A stretch of DNA of 64,000 nt from Longispora albida DSM 44784 (GTDB taxonomy: Bacteria; Actinomycetota; Actinomycetes; Mycobacteriales; Micromonosporaceae), in NCBI RefSeq assembly GCF_000379825.1, contig NZ_KB903813.1:324292-388291 (forward strand), in the 5' to 3' direction. The notes below the pieces were generated by a model that was not told where the DNA came from, did not search any database, and saw only the letters and a program-made list of their open reading frames with translations. The position numbers were made by a program, and so were the translations under genes. The stretch's first letter is position 1. Each line of letters opens with the position of its first letter. Positions 8,115 through 19,342 of this stretch are shown here, piece by piece.

Positions 8115-8782
8115 GCAATCCAGAGCTTGGCACTTCCGGCAAGCAGCAGGGCATGTTCGGCGTCTCCGGTACCGGTGACGTCTCCGGCTACGGTGGCCTC
8201 GTCCGCCGCCGCCCGGCCCTGGTCGCGAGCCCGAAGCCCTACGGCGGGTACTTCGACGAGGTCACGGACGCGCTCGAAGAGGCGTACCCGGAGTTCGCCG
8301 ACGCGATCGAGATGGTCGTCGTGGACCGGGGCGAGCTGACCCTGCACATCAAGCCGGCCCGGATCGCCGAGGTCTGCCAGGTGCTGCGGGACCACGAGGC
8401 GCTGCGGTTCGAGATGTGCTCCTCGGTGTCCGGTGTGGACTACCTGGGCTCGGCCGACGACCCGCGCCGCCTGCACGCCGTCTACCACCTGACGTCGATG
8501 ACCTACCGCCGCCGGATCCGGCTGGAGTGCTCGGTGACAGCGGAGAACCCGCACCTGCCGAGCGTCACCCAGGTCTACCCGACCGCCGACTGGCAGGAGC
8601 GGGAGACCTTCGACATGTTCGGCATCGTCTTCGACGGCCACCCCGCACTGACCCGGATCCTCATGCCGGACGACTGGGAGGGCTTCCCGCAGCGGAAGGA
8701 CTACCCGCTGGGCGGCGTGCCGGTCGAGTACAAGGGCGGCGCCGAGATTCCCCCACCAGACCAGCGGAGGGCGTACAAGTGA
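8111..8782 (+). CDS. nuoC: NADH-quinone oxidoreductase subunit C
   Basis: This is the hydrophilic 30-kDa subunit of the connecting fragment of complex I. The 223-residue product contains the family motif [10 protein letters not shown] and the C-terminal segment [19 protein letters not shown]. The start is the GTG at 8111, overlapping the nuoB stop as GTGA; the upstream frame lies inside nuoB. It is separate from nuoD, unlike the fused nuoCD of enterobacteria. The first ~40 residues are Gly/Ser-rich and probably flexible. Confidence 0.96.
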   Translation: MSNPELGTSGKQQGMFGVSGTGDVSGYGGLVRRRPALVASPKPYGGYFDEVTDALEEAYPEFADAIEMVVVDRGELTLHIKPARIAEVCQVLRDHEALRFEMCSSVSGVDYLGSADDPRRLHAVYHLTSMTYRRRIRLECSVTAENPHLPSVTQVYPTADWQERETFDMFGIVFDGHPALTRILMPDDWEGFPQRKDYPLGGVPVEYKGGAEIPPPDQRRAYK

Positions 8783-10101
8783 CCGACACCTACGCACAGG
8801 CGCGCGAGACGACCGAGGGCCGGGTCTTCACCGTCACCGGCGGCGACTGGGACGCGGTGCTCGGCGGCGACGACCCGATCCACGACGAGAAGATCGTCGT
8901 CAACATGGGCCCGCAGCACCCGTCGACGCACGGCGTGCTCCGCCTGGTCCTGGAGCTGGAGGGCGAGACGGTCCGCGAGGCGCGGACGGTCATCGGCTAC
9001 CTGCACACCGGGATCGAGAAGAACCTCGAGTACCGGACGTGGACGCAGGGCACCACGTTCGTCACCCGGATGGACTACCTCGCGCCGATCTTCAACGAGA
9101 CCGGCTACTGCCTGGCCGTCGAGAAGCTGCTGGGCATCGAGGACCAGATCACGGAGCGGGCGAACACGATCCGGGTGCTCATGATGGAGCTGAACCGGAT
9201 CTCCTCGCACCTGGTGTGGCTGGCGACGACGGGCATGGAGCTCGGCGCGCTGTCCATGATGATCTACGGGTTCCGCGAGCGTGAGTACATCCTGGACATC
9301 TTCGAGATGTGCTCCGGCCTGCGGATGAACATGGCGTACGTCCGGCCGGGCGGCCTCGCCCAGGACGTGCCGGACGAGGCGATCGCGAAGATCAGGGAAT
9401 TCCTCGGCTGGATGCCCGACCGGATCGACATGTACGAGGACCTGCTGTCGGGCTCCCCGATCTGGCAGTCGCGTACCCAGGGCGTTGCCTACCTCAACGT
9501 CACCGGCTGCCTCGCGCTCGGCATCACCGGCCCGGTGCTGCGCAGTGCCGGCCTGCCGTGGGACCTGCGCAAGACCCAGCCGTACTGCGGGTACGAGACG
9601 TACGACTTCGACGTCCCGACCCACCCGGACGGCGACGTCTGGGGCCGGTACCAGGTCCGGCTGGCGGAGATGCGCGAGAGCCTGAAGATCATCGAGCAGG
9701 CGCTGGAGCGGCTCGAGCCCGGCCCGATCATGATCGCGGACCGCAAGATCGCCTGGCCGGCCCAGCTCGCGCTCGGCACCGACGGCCTGGGCAACTCGCT
9801 GGAGCACGTCGCGAAGATCATGGGTCAGTCGATGGAGTCGCTGATCCACCACTTCAAGCTGGTCACCGAGGGCTTCCGGGTCCCGCCGGGCCAGGTGTTC
9901 ACCGAGATCGAGGCCCCGCGCGGCACGCTCGGCGTGCACGCGGTCTCCGACGGCGGCACGCGGCCGATGCGGGTGCACTTCCGCGAGCCGAGCTTCGTGA
10001 ACCTCCAGGCGATCCCGGCGATGGCCGAAGGTGGCCTGCTGGCCGACGTGATCGCGGGCGGCGCTTCTCTCGACCCCGTGATGGGTGGGTGTGACAGGTA
10101 A
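8779..10101 (+). CDS. nuoD: NADH-quinone oxidoreductase subunit D
   Basis: This 49-kDa subunit forms the quinone cavity together with NuoB. The 440-residue product contains the diagnostic [13 protein letters not shown] near residue 45 and, further on, [19 protein letters not shown]. The GTG at 8779 overlaps the nuoC stop as GTGA, and the nuoE ATG overlaps its stop as TAATG. This is the only nuoD in the window, which matters because the second nuo cluster lacks one. Confidence 0.97.
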   Translation: MTDTYAQARETTEGRVFTVTGGDWDAVLGGDDPIHDEKIVVNMGPQHPSTHGVLRLVLELEGETVREARTVIGYLHTGIEKNLEYRTWTQGTTFVTRMDYLAPIFNETGYCLAVEKLLGIEDQITERANTIRVLMMELNRISSHLVWLATTGMELGALSMMIYGFREREYILDIFEMCSGLRMNMAYVRPGGLAQDVPDEAIAKIREFLGWMPDRIDMYEDLLSGSPIWQSRTQGVAYLNVTGCLALGITGPVLRSAGLPWDLRKTQPYCGYETYDFDVPTHPDGDVWGRYQVRLAEMRESLKIIEQALERLEPGPIMIADRKIAWPAQLALGTDGLGNSLEHVAKIMGQSMESLIHHFKLVTEGFRVPPGQVFTEIEAPRGTLGVHAVSDGGTRPMRVHFREPSFVNLQAIPAMAEGGLLADVIAGGASLDPVMGGCDR

Positions 10102-10793
10102 TGGCATTCAGCGAAGAGACCTACAACCGGGCGAAGGAGATCATCTCCCGGTACCCCGAGGGGCACTCCCGCTCGGCGCTGCTCCCGCTGCTGCACCTGG
10201 TGCAGGCTGAGGACGGGTATGTGACGCCGGAGGGCATCGCCTTCTGCGCCGAGCAGCTCGGGATCACGAAGGCCCAGGTCAACGCGGTCGCGACGTTCTA
10301 CACCATGTACAAGCGCCGGCCGACCGGCGAGTGGCTGGTGTCGGTGTGCACGAACACGATGTGCGACCGGATGGGCGGGCAGAAGGCGTACGAGGCGCTC
10401 AGCGAGTACCTCGGCGTCGGGCACGAGGAGACCACGGCCGACGGCAGGATCACGCTGGAGCACGCCGAGTGCCTCGCAGCGTGTGACTACGCGCCGGTCA
10501 TGACGGTCAACTACGACTTCTTCGACGGTACGCAGGCCACCGACGCCCTCCAGATCGTCAAGCAGCTCCAGGACGGGCAGACCCCGGTGCCGTCCCGCGC
10601 GCCGCGGCTGTGCTCGTTCCGCGAGGTGCAGCTCCAGCTGGCCGGGTTCCCCGACGAGCGGCCGGGTGCGGTCGCCGAGGGCGTGGCCGGTGACCCGACT
10701 CTCGCCGGGGCGCGCCTGGCTGCCGACAACGGCGTAGCGGTCCCGGGCTTCGACCCGAACACCCCGATCGCCCGGAAGGAGGCAACCGCATGA
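10101..10793 (+). CDS. nuoE: NADH-quinone oxidoreductase subunit E
   Basis: This 24-kDa thioredoxin-like subunit of the NADH module binds the 2Fe-2S cluster N1a. The four ligands are visible at Cys83 and Cys88 (CTNTMCDRMGG) and Cys124 and Cys128 (CLAACDYAP). At 230 residues it is longer than the E. coli protein; the last ~65 residues are a proline- and alanine-rich tail of unknown role. It overlaps nuoD by 1 bp and nuoF by 4 bp. Confidence 0.96.
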   Translation: MAFSEETYNRAKEIISRYPEGHSRSALLPLLHLVQAEDGYVTPEGIAFCAEQLGITKAQVNAVATFYTMYKRRPTGEWLVSVCTNTMCDRMGGQKAYEALSEYLGVGHEETTADGRITLEHAECLAACDYAPVMTVNYDFFDGTQATDALQIVKQLQDGQTPVPSRAPRLCSFREVQLQLAGFPDERPGAVAEGVAGDPTLAGARLAADNGVAVPGFDPNTPIARKEATA

Positions 10794-12091
10794 GCGGCCC
10801 CATCCACAAGCTCACCCCGGTGCTGACCAAGCGCTGGCTGTCGCCGGACGCGTGGAAGCTCGCGACCTACGAGCGGCTCGACGGCTACGCCGCGCTGCGC
10901 AAGGCGCTCAAGGCCCACCCGGACGACCTGATCCAGCTGGTCAAGGACTCCGGCCTGCGCGGGCGGGGTGGCGCGGGCTTCCCCACCGGCATGAAGTGGG
11001 GCTTCATCCCGCAGAACGACGGCAAGCCGCACTACCTCGTGGTCAACGCCGACGAGGGCGAGCCGGGTACCTGCAAGGACCTCCCGCTCATGACGCACGA
11101 CCCGCACTCGCTGATCGAGGGCGTCATCATCGCCTCGTTCGCGATCCGGGCCAGCCACGCGTTCATCTACATCCGCGGTGAGGCTGTTCAGGCGGCGCGC
11201 CGGCTGCGCGCGGCCGTGAACGAGGCCTACAGCCGTGGCTACCTGGGGCGGAACATCCTCGGTTCCGGGTACAACCTGGATCTGGTTGTCCATTCTGGAG
11301 CCGGCGCCTACATCTGTGGTGAGGAAACGGCTCTGCTGGACTCGCTCGAAGGGTTCCGCGGGCAGCCCCGGCTGCGCCCGCCCTTCCCCGCGACCCACGG
11401 CCTCTACTCGCAGCCCACGGTCATCAACAACGTGGGCACCATCGCGAGCGTGCCGTACATCGTGCTCGGCGGGGCCGACTGGTGGAAGAGCATGGGCACG
11501 GAGAAGTCCTCCGGGCCGATGATCTACTCGCTGTCCGGCCGGATCAAGAACCCCGGTCAGTACGAGTGCGGCATGGGCATCACCCTCCGCGAGCTGATCG
11601 AGCTGGCCGGCGGCATGCAGGACGGCCACGAGCTGAGGTTCTGGACGCCGGGTGGCTCCTCGACCCCGCTGCTGACCCACGAGCACCTGGACATGCCGCT
11701 GGACTTCGAGGGTGTGGGCGCGGCGGGCTCGATGCTCGGCACGACGGCCACGCAGCTCTTCTCCCAGCAGGACTGCCCGGTCTACGCCACGTACCGCTGG
11801 ATCAAGTTCTACGCGCACGAGTCGTGCGGCAAGTGCACGCCGTGCCGTGAGGGCAACTACTGGATGATCCAGGTCCTGCACCGGATCCTGGCCGGCCAGG
11901 GCGTCAAGGCCGACCTCGACACGCTGCTGGACGCCTGCGACAACCTGCTGGGCCGGTCGTTCTGTGGCCTGGGCGACGGCGCGACCAGCTCGGTCACGTC
12001 CTCGATCAAGTGGTTCGAGCAGGACTACCTCGACTACATCGAGGGCCGCAAGGCCCCGATGCTCAAGCCCGAGCTGGTGGGGGCGCACTAG
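10790..12091 (+). CDS. nuoF: NADH-quinone oxidoreductase subunit F
   Basis: This subunit holds FMN and the NADH site and is the entry point for electrons from NADH. The 433-residue product has the glycine-rich FMN/NADH segment [13 protein letters not shown] (from residue 58) and the ligands of 4Fe-4S cluster N3 as CGKCTPC (Cys346, 349, 352) and Cys392. ATGA overlaps the nuoE stop. Length and motifs are normal. Confidence 0.97.
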   Translation: MSGPIHKLTPVLTKRWLSPDAWKLATYERLDGYAALRKALKAHPDDLIQLVKDSGLRGRGGAGFPTGMKWGFIPQNDGKPHYLVVNADEGEPGTCKDLPLMTHDPHSLIEGVIIASFAIRASHAFIYIRGEAVQAARRLRAAVNEAYSRGYLGRNILGSGYNLDLVVHSGAGAYICGEETALLDSLEGFRGQPRLRPPFPATHGLYSQPTVINNVGTIASVPYIVLGGADWWKSMGTEKSSGPMIYSLSGRIKNPGQYECGMGITLRELIELAGGMQDGHELRFWTPGGSSTPLLTHEHLDMPLDFEGVGAAGSMLGTTATQLFSQQDCPVYATYRWIKFYAHESCGKCTPCREGNYWMIQVLHRILAGQGVKADLDTLLDACDNLLGRSFCGLGDGATSSVTSSIKWFEQDYLDYIEGRKAPMLKPELVGAH

Positions 12092-12093
12092 TC

Positions 12094-14472
12094 ATGACGG
12101 ATAAAGTCACTCTCACGATCGACGGTATCGAGGTCAGTGTTCCGAAGGGGACGCTGGTCATCCGGGCCGCCGAGCAGCTCGGGATCGAGATCCCGAGGTT
12201 CTGTGACCACCCGCTGCTGGAGCCGGCCGGTGCCTGCCGCCAGTGCCTGGTCGACGTGGAGGGCCAGCGCAAGCCGGTCGCCTCGTGTACCCAGACCGTG
12301 GCCGAGGGCATGGTCGTCAAGACGCAGCACACCTCGCCGGTCGCCGAGAAGGCCCAGGCGGGGATCATGGAGTTCCTGCTGCTGAACCACCCGCTCGACT
12401 GCCCGGTGTGCGACAAGGGCGGCGAGTGCCCCCTGCAGAACCAGGCGATGTCGTCAGGCCGGACCGAGGCCAGGTTCCACGAGGTCAAGCGGGAGTTCCG
12501 CAAGCCGCTGCCGATCTCCTCGCAGGTGCTGCTCGACCGCGAGCGCTGCATCCTGTGCCAGCGGTGCACCCGGTTCTCCGAGGAGATCGCCGGTGACCCG
12601 TTCATCGACCTGATGGAGCGGGGGGCCGCCGAGCAGATCGGTACCGCCGAGGGCGAGCCGTTCAACTCCTACTTCTCCGGCAACACCGTGCAGATCTGCC
12701 CGGTGGGCGCGCTGACCGGTGCGCAGTACCGGTTCCGGGCCCGGCCGTTCGACCTGGTGTCGACGCCGAGCGCCTGCGAGCACTGCGCAGCGGGCTGTGA
12801 CATGCGGACCGACTCCCGCCGCAACAAGGTGATGCGGCGGCTGGCCGGTGACGACCCGCAGGTCAACGAGGAGTGGAACTGCGACAAGGGCCGGTGGGGC
12901 TTCCAGTACGTGACAGCCTTCGACCGGCTCACCGACCCGCTGGTCCGCAGCAAGGAGACCGGCGAGTTCCGCAAGGCCTCCTGGTCGGAGGCGCTGCGGG
13001 TCGCGGCTGAGGGCCTGCGGGGCAAGAAGACCGGTGTGCTGACCGGTGGCAGGCTGACCGTCGAGGACGCCTACGCCTACGCGAAGTTCGCCCGGGTCGC
13101 CCTGCACACCAACGACATCGACTTCCGCTCCCGGCCGCACTCGGAGGAGGAGGCTCAGTTCCTCGCCGCGTCCGTCGCGGCGGAGGGCGGGGTCACCTAC
13201 TCCGACATCGACACCGCTCCGGCGGTCGTCATCGCTGGCCTCGAGCCCGAGGAAGAGTGCCCCATCCTCTTCCTGCGCCTGCGCAAGGCCAGTGCCAAGA
13301 ACAACCTCAAGGTGTACGCCGTCCAGCCGTTCACGACCGGCGTCGTCACCAAGACCGGCGGCACGCTGATCCCGGCGGCTCCCGGTACCGAGGGCGAGGT
13401 CCTCGACGCGCTGATCGGTGCCGAGCCGATCCTGCTCGCCGAGGCCGAGGCTGCGCGCGGGGCTCTCCGCCAGGAGGGCGCGATCCTGCTCGTCGGCGAG
13501 CGCCTGGCGACCGTGCCGGGCGCGCTGAGCGCCGCTGCGGCTCTGGCCGAGGCGACCGGGTGCAAGCTGGCCTGGGTACCGCGCCGGGCCGGCGACCGTG
13601 GCGCGATCGACGCCGGCTGCCTGCCGAACCTGCTGCCCGGTGGCCGCAGCGTCGACGACCTGTCGGCCCGCGCCGACCTGGCCTCGCGCTGGGGAGTCGA
13701 GGGGCTGCCGTCCACGCCGGGCCGCGACACGGCCGGGATCCTGGCGGCTGCCGCGAGTGGCGAGATCGAGGCCCTGGTGATCGGTGGCGTCGACCCGGCT
13801 GACCTGGCCGACGTACGGGCGGCAGAGGCCGCGCTGGACAACGCCGGGTTCGTCGTCTCGCTGGAGCTGCGGATGAGCGCGGTGTCCCGGCGGGCCGACG
13901 TGGTCTTCCCCGTCGCGGCCACGGCAGAGAAGGCCGGGTCCTTCCTGAACTGGGAGGGCCGGGTCCGGACCTTCGAGCAGGTGCTCAACCCCGGCACGAT
14001 GCCCGACGCCCGCGTCCTGGGCGCCATCGCCGCCGAGCTGGGCGTGAGCCTGGGCGGCGACGTGGTGGCGCTGCGCCGCGAGCTGGGCCAGCTGCCGGCC
14101 GTCACGCACCGCCCCTCGGCCCCGGGCTACCAGATCGAGGAGCCGCTGTCGCCCGGCCGGGGCCAGGCGGTCCTCGCCAGCTGGCGTCAGCTCGTCGACC
14201 TGGGCTCCATGCTGGACGGTGACGAGTACCTGGGTGGCACGGCCCGCACCCCGGTCGCCCGGCTGTCCGCGGCCACGGCTGCCACGATCGGCGCGACCGA
14301 CCGGGTGACGGTCGGTACCGCGACCGGCGCGCTCACCCTGCCGCTGGAAGTCACCGACATGCCCGACCACGTGGTCTGGCTGCCCACGAACTCACCCGGC
14401 TCCACAGTGCACCGCACGCTGGGCACGATCGCCGGGGATGTGGTCAACATCAGCGCCGGAGGGTCTGAGTGA
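12094..14472 (+). CDS. nuoG: NADH-quinone oxidoreductase subunit G
   Basis: This large iron-sulphur subunit relays electrons from NuoF to NuoI. The 792-residue product has in order a 2Fe-2S ferredoxin domain (Cys37, 48, 51, 65), the His-ligated N5 cluster (His99, Cys103, 106, 112), N4 (Cys152, 155, 158, 202) and an extra N7-type set (Cys228, 231, 235, 263), then a molybdopterin-oxidoreductase-like domain without catalytic function. The N7 ligands are present here, whereas many complex I enzymes have lost them. The ATG lies 2 bp after the nuoF stop. Confidence 0.96.
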   Translation: MTDKVTLTIDGIEVSVPKGTLVIRAAEQLGIEIPRFCDHPLLEPAGACRQCLVDVEGQRKPVASCTQTVAEGMVVKTQHTSPVAEKAQAGIMEFLLLNHPLDCPVCDKGGECPLQNQAMSSGRTEARFHEVKREFRKPLPISSQVLLDRERCILCQRCTRFSEEIAGDPFIDLMERGAAEQIGTAEGEPFNSYFSGNTVQICPVGALTGAQYRFRARPFDLVSTPSACEHCAAGCDMRTDSRRNKVMRRLAGDDPQVNEEWNCDKGRWGFQYVTAFDRLTDPLVRSKETGEFRKASWSEALRVAAEGLRGKKTGVLTGGRLTVEDAYAYAKFARVALHTNDIDFRSRPHSEEEAQFLAASVAAEGGVTYSDIDTAPAVVIAGLEPEEECPILFLRLRKASAKNNLKVYAVQPFTTGVVTKTGGTLIPAAPGTEGEVLDALIGAEPILLAEAEAARGALRQEGAILLVGERLATVPGALSAAAALAEATGCKLAWVPRRAGDRGAIDAGCLPNLLPGGRSVDDLSARADLASRWGVEGLPSTPGRDTAGILAAAASGEIEALVIGGVDPADLADVRAAEAALDNAGFVVSLELRMSAVSRRADVVFPVAATAEKAGSFLNWEGRVRTFEQVLNPGTMPDARVLGAIAAELGVSLGGDVVALRRELGQLPAVTHRPSAPGYQIEEPLSPGRGQAVLASWRQLVDLGSMLDGDEYLGGTARTPVARLSAATAATIGATDRVTVGTATGALTLPLEVTDMPDHVVWLPTNSPGSTVHRTLGTIAGDVVNISAGGSE

Positions 14473-15800
14473 ACCTCGCAGAGAGCCCGAAGCTCGAAGA
14501 CTTCGGCCACGACGTGTGGTGGATCATCCTGATCAAGGTGGTCGGGATCTTCGCCTTCCTGGTCGTGATGACGCTCTTCACGATCTGGTACGAGCGCAAG
14601 GTCGTCGGCCGGATGCAGCACCGGCCCGGCCCCAACCGGGTCGGCCCGATCGGCCTGCTCCAGTCCCTCGCCGACGGCCTCAAGCTGGCCTTCAAAGAGG
14701 ACATCATGCCGAAGCTGGCCGACAAGGCGGTGTTCTTCATCGCCCCGGTCATCTCGACGGTGTGCGCCTTCACCGCGTTCTCGATCATGCCGCTCGGCGG
14801 GATGGTGAGCATCTTCGGCGAGCGCACCCCGCTCCAGCTCACCGACCTGCCGGTCGCCGTGCTGCTGGTGCTGGCCTGCGGCGGCCTCGGTATCTACGGC
14901 ATCGTGCTCGGTGGCTGGGCCTCCGGCTCGACCTACCCGCTGCTCGGCGGCCTGCGGTCGGCCGCGCAGATGATCTCGTACGAGGTCGCGATGGGGCTGT
15001 CCATCGTGGCCGTGTTCATGACGGCCGGCTCGATGTCGACCAGCGAGATCGTCGCCGCCCAGGCCAACGGCAGCCAGCAGGAGATCTTCGGCAGCACGGT
15101 GACCCTGCCGGGCTGGTACTTCCTGATGCTGCTGCCCAGCTTCCTGATCTACTTCATCTCCGCCGTCGGTGAGACCAACCGGGCGCCGTTCGACCTCCCG
15201 GAGGCCGAGTCGGAGCTGGTCGGTGGCTTCCACACCGAGTACTCCTCGCTGAAGTTCGCGCTGTTCTTCCTCGCCGAGTACATCAACATGGTCACCGTCT
15301 CCGCGCTGTGCACCACGCTGTTCCTCGGCGGCTGGCGCGCCCCGGCGCCGATCACCACCTGGTGGGCCGGTGCCAACGAGGGCTGGTGGCCGCTGCTGTG
15401 GTTCACGGTCAAGGTGCTGATCCTGCTGTTCGTGTTCGTCTGGCTCCGTGGCACGCTGCCCCGGCTCCGGTACGACCAGTTCATGCGGTTCGGCTGGAAG
15501 GTGCTCGTCCCGATCAACCTGGTCTGGATCCTGCTCGTCGCGGGCGTCCGGGTCGCTGCGAACGCGGACAACACCGTGCGGTACGCCATCTACGGCGGCT
15601 TCGCTGTCCTCCTCGTCGGGATCATCATGTTCTGGCCGGCCAAGAAGCAGGTCGAGCCGGCCAGCATCGCGCCGGAGAAGCTGCCAGAGGGAAGCTTCCC
15701 GATCCCGCCGATGGACCTCGTCGTGCCACCGAGCCCGCGTACCAAGCGGATCGAGCACGCCGCCGCTGCCCCGTCCGCCACTCCGGAACAGGGAGAGTGA
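14469..15800 (+). CDS. nuoH: NADH-quinone oxidoreductase subunit H
   Basis: This is the membrane heel of complex I, lining the quinone tunnel and the start of the proton path. The 443-residue product shows [19 protein letters not shown] near residue 38 and the acidic loop [14 protein letters not shown] near residue 240, with the usual conserved glutamates. About 65 residues at the C-terminus, rich in Pro and Ala, exceed the E. coli protein. The GTG overlaps the nuoG stop. Confidence 0.97.
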   Translation: MNLAESPKLEDFGHDVWWIILIKVVGIFAFLVVMTLFTIWYERKVVGRMQHRPGPNRVGPIGLLQSLADGLKLAFKEDIMPKLADKAVFFIAPVISTVCAFTAFSIMPLGGMVSIFGERTPLQLTDLPVAVLLVLACGGLGIYGIVLGGWASGSTYPLLGGLRSAAQMISYEVAMGLSIVAVFMTAGSMSTSEIVAAQANGSQQEIFGSTVTLPGWYFLMLLPSFLIYFISAVGETNRAPFDLPEAESELVGGFHTEYSSLKFALFFLAEYINMVTVSALCTTLFLGGWRAPAPITTWWAGANEGWWPLLWFTVKVLILLFVFVWLRGTLPRLRYDQFMRFGWKVLVPINLVWILLVAGVRVAANADNTVRYAIYGGFAVLLVGIIMFWPAKKQVEPASIAPEKLPEGSFPIPPMDLVVPPSPRTKRIEHAAAAPSATPEQGE

Positions 15801-15804
15801 CCCG

Positions 15805-16350
15805 ATGTTGGAATCAGTGAAGGGTTTCGGCGTCACCTTCGCGCACATGTTCAAGCGAGTGGTGACCGAGGAGTACCCGGAGTACCGCAAGCCGACGGCG
15901 CCCCGCTACCACGGCCGCCACATCCTCAACCGGCACCCGGACGGGCTGGAGAAGTGCGTCGGCTGCGAGCTGTGCGCGTGGGCCTGCCCGGCGGACGCCA
16001 TCTACGTGGAGGGCGCGGACAACACCGACGCCGAGCGGTACTCGCCCGGTGAGCGGTACGCCGGCGTCTACCAGATCAACTACGCGCGGTGCATCTTCTG
16101 CGGACTGTGCATCGAGGCCTGCCCGACCCGCTCGCTCACCATGAGCAACGAGTACGAGCTGGCCGCCGACTCCCGGCAGGACCTGATCTTCACGAAGGAA
16201 CAGCTCCTCGCCCCGCTGCTGCCCGGCATGGAGCAGCCCCCGCACCCGATGCGGCTCGGCGAGACCGAGAAGGACTACTACGTTGGCGCGCTCACCAACC
16301 CCGGTACGAGTGCCGGGGCCGAGCGGGTCAAGCCGGGAGGTACGGCATGA
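15805..16350 (+). CDS. nuoI: NADH-quinone oxidoreductase subunit I
   Basis: This 23-kDa subunit carries two 4Fe-4S clusters (N6a and N6b) that lead to N2. The ligands are Cys51, 54, 57 and 61 and Cys96, 99, 102 and 106, both in CxxCxxCxxxCP order. The start is the ATG at 15805, preceded by GGGAGAGTGA; the longer upstream frame lies inside nuoH. The product has 181 residues, normal for the family. Confidence 0.97.
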   Translation: MLESVKGFGVTFAHMFKRVVTEEYPEYRKPTAPRYHGRHILNRHPDGLEKCVGCELCAWACPADAIYVEGADNTDAERYSPGERYAGVYQINYARCIFCGLCIEACPTRSLTMSNEYELAADSRQDLIFTKEQLLAPLLPGMEQPPHPMRLGETEKDYYVGALTNPGTSAGAERVKPGGTA

Positions 16351-17111
16351 GCACTGTTCTGGCCCTGGCTGGCGAGGTGACCACCGGTGAGGCGGCCACC
16401 TTCTACATCCTGGCCCCGATCGCGCTGATCGGCGCGATCGGCATGGTGTGGGCGCGCAACGCCGTGCACTCGGCGCTGTTCCTGGTGCTGACCATGCTCT
16501 CGCTCGGCGTGTTCTACATCCTGCAGGCCGGGCCGTTCATCGGCATGGTGCAGATCATCGTCTACACCGGCGCGATCATGATGCTGTTCCTGTTCGTGCT
16601 GATGCTGATCGGCCGGGACGCCTCGGACTCGCTGATCGAGACCCTGCGCGGCCAGCGCACGGTCGCCCTGCTGCTCGGCATCGGCTTCGCCGGCCTGCTG
16701 TGCACCGGCCTCGGCCGGGCGGTGGGCTCGATGACCTCTGTCGGTCTCGACGAGGCCAACGCCGCTGGCAACACGCAGGGCATCGCCAGGGACCTGTTCA
16801 CCAAGTACGTCTTCGCCTTCGAGGTGACCAGCGCCCTGCTGATCACCGCGGCGGTCGGCGCGATGCTGCTGGCCCACGTGGAGAAGGTGAAGGCGGAGAA
16901 GGTCACCCAGCTCGAGATGATGCGGGCCAGGTTCGCGCCCGGCAACTACCCGGCGCCGAAGCCTGGCCCCGGCGTGTTCGCCGCGACGAACTCGGTGGCG
17001 GCCCCCGGGCTGCTGCCCGACCGCACGGTCGCAGGCCGCAGCCTCTCCGCGCTGGTCCCGACCCGTGAACTCACCGAGGCCGAGGCCGCGCCGAAGGGGA
17101 CGGAGAAGTAA
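16347..17111 (+). CDS. nuoJ: NADH-quinone oxidoreductase subunit J
   Basis: This five-helix membrane subunit near the proton-transfer chain contains the conserved [20 protein letters not shown] segment, whose third helix is central to coupling. The 254-residue product includes about 75 hydrophilic C-terminal residues, an extension typical of actinobacterial NuoJ. The ATG at 16347 overlaps the nuoI stop, and the nuoK start overlaps its own stop. Confidence 0.95.
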   Translation: MSTVLALAGEVTTGEAATFYILAPIALIGAIGMVWARNAVHSALFLVLTMLSLGVFYILQAGPFIGMVQIIVYTGAIMMLFLFVLMLIGRDASDSLIETLRGQRTVALLLGIGFAGLLCTGLGRAVGSMTSVGLDEANAAGNTQGIARDLFTKYVFAFEVTSALLITAAVGAMLLAHVEKVKAEKVTQLEMMRARFAPGNYPAPKPGPGVFAATNSVAAPGLLPDRTVAGRSLSALVPTRELTEAEAAPKGTEK

Positions 17112-17410
17112 TGGACCCGAGCTACTACATCGTGCTGTCCGCCGCGCTGTTCACGATCGGCGCCGTGGGCGTGCTGATCCGGCGGAACGCGATCGTCGTG
17201 TTCATGTGCATCGAGCTCATGCTGAACGCCGCCAACCTCGCGCTGATCACGTTCAGCCGGATGAACGGCTCGCTCGATGGGCAGATCATGGCGTTCTTCG
17301 TCATGGTGGTCGCTGCGGCCGAGGTCGTCATCGGCCTGGCCATCATCATGTCGATCTTCCGGACCCGCCGCTCGGCCTCGGTCGACGACGCCAACCTGCT
17401 GAAGTACTAA
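17111..17410 (+). CDS. nuoK: NADH-quinone oxidoreductase subunit K
   Basis: This three-helix subunit of 99 residues has two membrane glutamates essential for proton pumping in the family: one in [13 protein letters not shown] and one in [11 protein letters not shown]. Size and motifs are standard. It overlaps nuoJ by 1 bp (TAATG). Confidence 0.97.
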   Translation: MDPSYYIVLSAALFTIGAVGVLIRRNAIVVFMCIELMLNAANLALITFSRMNGSLDGQIMAFFVMVVAAAEVVIGLAIIMSIFRTRRSASVDDANLLKY

Positions 17411-17419
17411 GAGGTACCG

Positions 17420-19342
17420 GTGGACAACATTCAGTACTCCGCGGCGGTCGAGTACGCGGCTGCCAGCGGGACGCTGTCGAGCATCTGGTTGCTCTTCGCG
17501 ATCCCGCTGGCCAGCGCGGCCGTCCTGTTCCTGCTGGGCAGGCGGGCCGACAAGTGGGGACACCTGCTCGGTGTCGCCAGCGTCGTCGCGACCTTCGTCC
17601 TGGGCCTGGTGTACTTCTTCCAGCTCAAGGGCCTGTCGGGTAACCGCAGCGCCGAGGTCGACCTGTTCAGCTTCATGCCGGTCGGGTCGCTCAAGGTGGA
17701 CTTCGGCCTGCTGCTCGACCCGCTCTCTGCGGTGTTCGTGCTGCTGATCACGGGCGTCGGCTCGCTGATCCACATCTACGCCGTCGGGTACATGGCCCAC
17801 GACCCGGGCCGCCGGCGGTTCTTCGCGTTCTTCAACCTGTTCATCGCCGCGATGTTGCTGCTGGTCCTGGGCAACAACTACGTGATGCTGTACTTCGGCT
17901 GGGAAGGCGTCGGTCTCGCCTCGTACCTGCTGATCTCGTTCTTCTTCGACAAGCCTTCGGCGGCCACGGCCGGCAAGAAGGCCTTCCTGATGAACCGGGT
18001 CGGCGACGCCGGCTTCGCGATCGCGATGTTCCTGATGTTCGCGCAGCTCGGCTCGGTCAACTACGACGACGTGTTCAACGGGGTCAACCAGCTCACCCAG
18101 GGCACCGTCCTGGTGATGGGGCTGCTGCTCCTGCTGGGCGCGTGCGGCAAGTCCGGCCAGTTCCCGCTCCAGGCCTGGCTCCCGGACGCGATGGAGGGCC
18201 CGACTCCCGTGTCGGCCCTCATCCACGCGGCCACGATGGTCACGGCCGGCGTGTACCTGATCGCCCGCTCCAACGCCGTCTTCTCCGCCAACGCCACGCT
18301 CCAGACGGTCGTGGTGAGCATCGGGGCGCTGACGCTGCTGATCGGGTGCGTCATCGGCTGCGCGAAGGACGACATCAAGCGGGTGCTCGCGTACTCGACG
18401 GTGTCCCAGATCGGCTACATGTTCCTGGGCGTCGGGCTGGGCGGGGCCGCGTACGCGCTGGCCATCATCCACCTGCTCGCGCACGGCTTCTTCAAGGCCG
18501 GCATGTTCCTCGGCGCGGGTTCCGTGATGCACGGCATGCAGGACCAGGTGGACATCCGCCGGTTCGGCGGGCTGTGGAAGTACATGAAGATCACGTGGAT
18601 CACGTTCGGGCTCGGGTACGTCGCGATCATCGGCCTGCCGCCGCTGTCCGGCTTCTTCACCAAGGACCCGATCATCCTCGCCGCCTTCAACCGTCCCGGG
18701 TGGACGGGCTGGCTGTTCGGCGGGGCGGCGCTCCTCGGTGCCGGGCTGACCGCGTTCTACATGACGCGGCTGTTCGTGCTGACCTTCCACGGCCCCAAGC
18801 GGTGGACGGACGGCCAGCACCCGCACGAGTCCCCGGCCGTGATGACCGTGCCGCTGGTGCTGCTGGCGGTCGGCTCCGTGGCTTCCGGTTTCCTGATGTC
18901 CACCTCGGTGGTCGACTGGCTCACCCCGGTGCTCGGTAAGCACGCCGAGGAGCACGGCAGGCTCGGGCACTGGACGGTCACCGGCATGACGATGGCCGTG
19001 GTCGCCCTCGGCCTCGCAGCCGGTGTGCTGCTGTTCCGCAAGGGCACCGCTCTTGAGGAGCAGCCAGCCGGGCCGGTGGTCACCGCCGCGCGCAACAACC
19101 TGTACGCCGACACGTTCAACGAACTTGTCTTCGAGCTGCCGGGCAGGTACCTGACCCGGGCGCTGGTGTTCCTTGACAACCGGGGCATCGACGGCGTGGT
19201 CAACGGGCTGGCCGCGATGGTCGGGGGCGGCTCCGGCCGGCTCCGCCGCGCACAGACCGGCTACGTCCGCTCGTACGCCCTGTCGATGCTGGGAGGTGCG
19301 CTGCTCGTGGTAGCCGCGCTGATGGCGGTGACGCTCGGATGA
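17420..19342 (+). CDS. nuoL: NADH-quinone oxidoreductase subunit L
   Basis: This is the distal antiporter-like proton-pumping subunit. The 640-residue product has YFGWEGVGLASYLLI with the key glutamate, GKSGQFPLQAWLPDAMEGPT with the conserved lysine region, and a long C-terminal amphipathic part. It starts with GTG, with AAGAGG about 5 nt upstream. The nuoM ATG overlaps its stop. Confidence 0.97.
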   Translation: MDNIQYSAAVEYAAASGTLSSIWLLFAIPLASAAVLFLLGRRADKWGHLLGVASVVATFVLGLVYFFQLKGLSGNRSAEVDLFSFMPVGSLKVDFGLLLDPLSAVFVLLITGVGSLIHIYAVGYMAHDPGRRRFFAFFNLFIAAMLLLVLGNNYVMLYFGWEGVGLASYLLISFFFDKPSAATAGKKAFLMNRVGDAGFAIAMFLMFAQLGSVNYDDVFNGVNQLTQGTVLVMGLLLLLGACGKSGQFPLQAWLPDAMEGPTPVSALIHAATMVTAGVYLIARSNAVFSANATLQTVVVSIGALTLLIGCVIGCAKDDIKRVLAYSTVSQIGYMFLGVGLGGAAYALAIIHLLAHGFFKAGMFLGAGSVMHGMQDQVDIRRFGGLWKYMKITWITFGLGYVAIIGLPPLSGFFTKDPIILAAFNRPGWTGWLFGGAALLGAGLTAFYMTRLFVLTFHGPKRWTDGQHPHESPAVMTVPLVLLAVGSVASGFLMSTSVVDWLTPVLGKHAEEHGRLGHWTVTGMTMAVVALGLAAGVLLFRKGTALEEQPAGPVVTAARNNLYADTFNELVFELPGRYLTRALVFLDNRGIDGVVNGLAAMVGGGSGRLRRAQTGYVRSYALSMLGGALLVVAALMAVTLG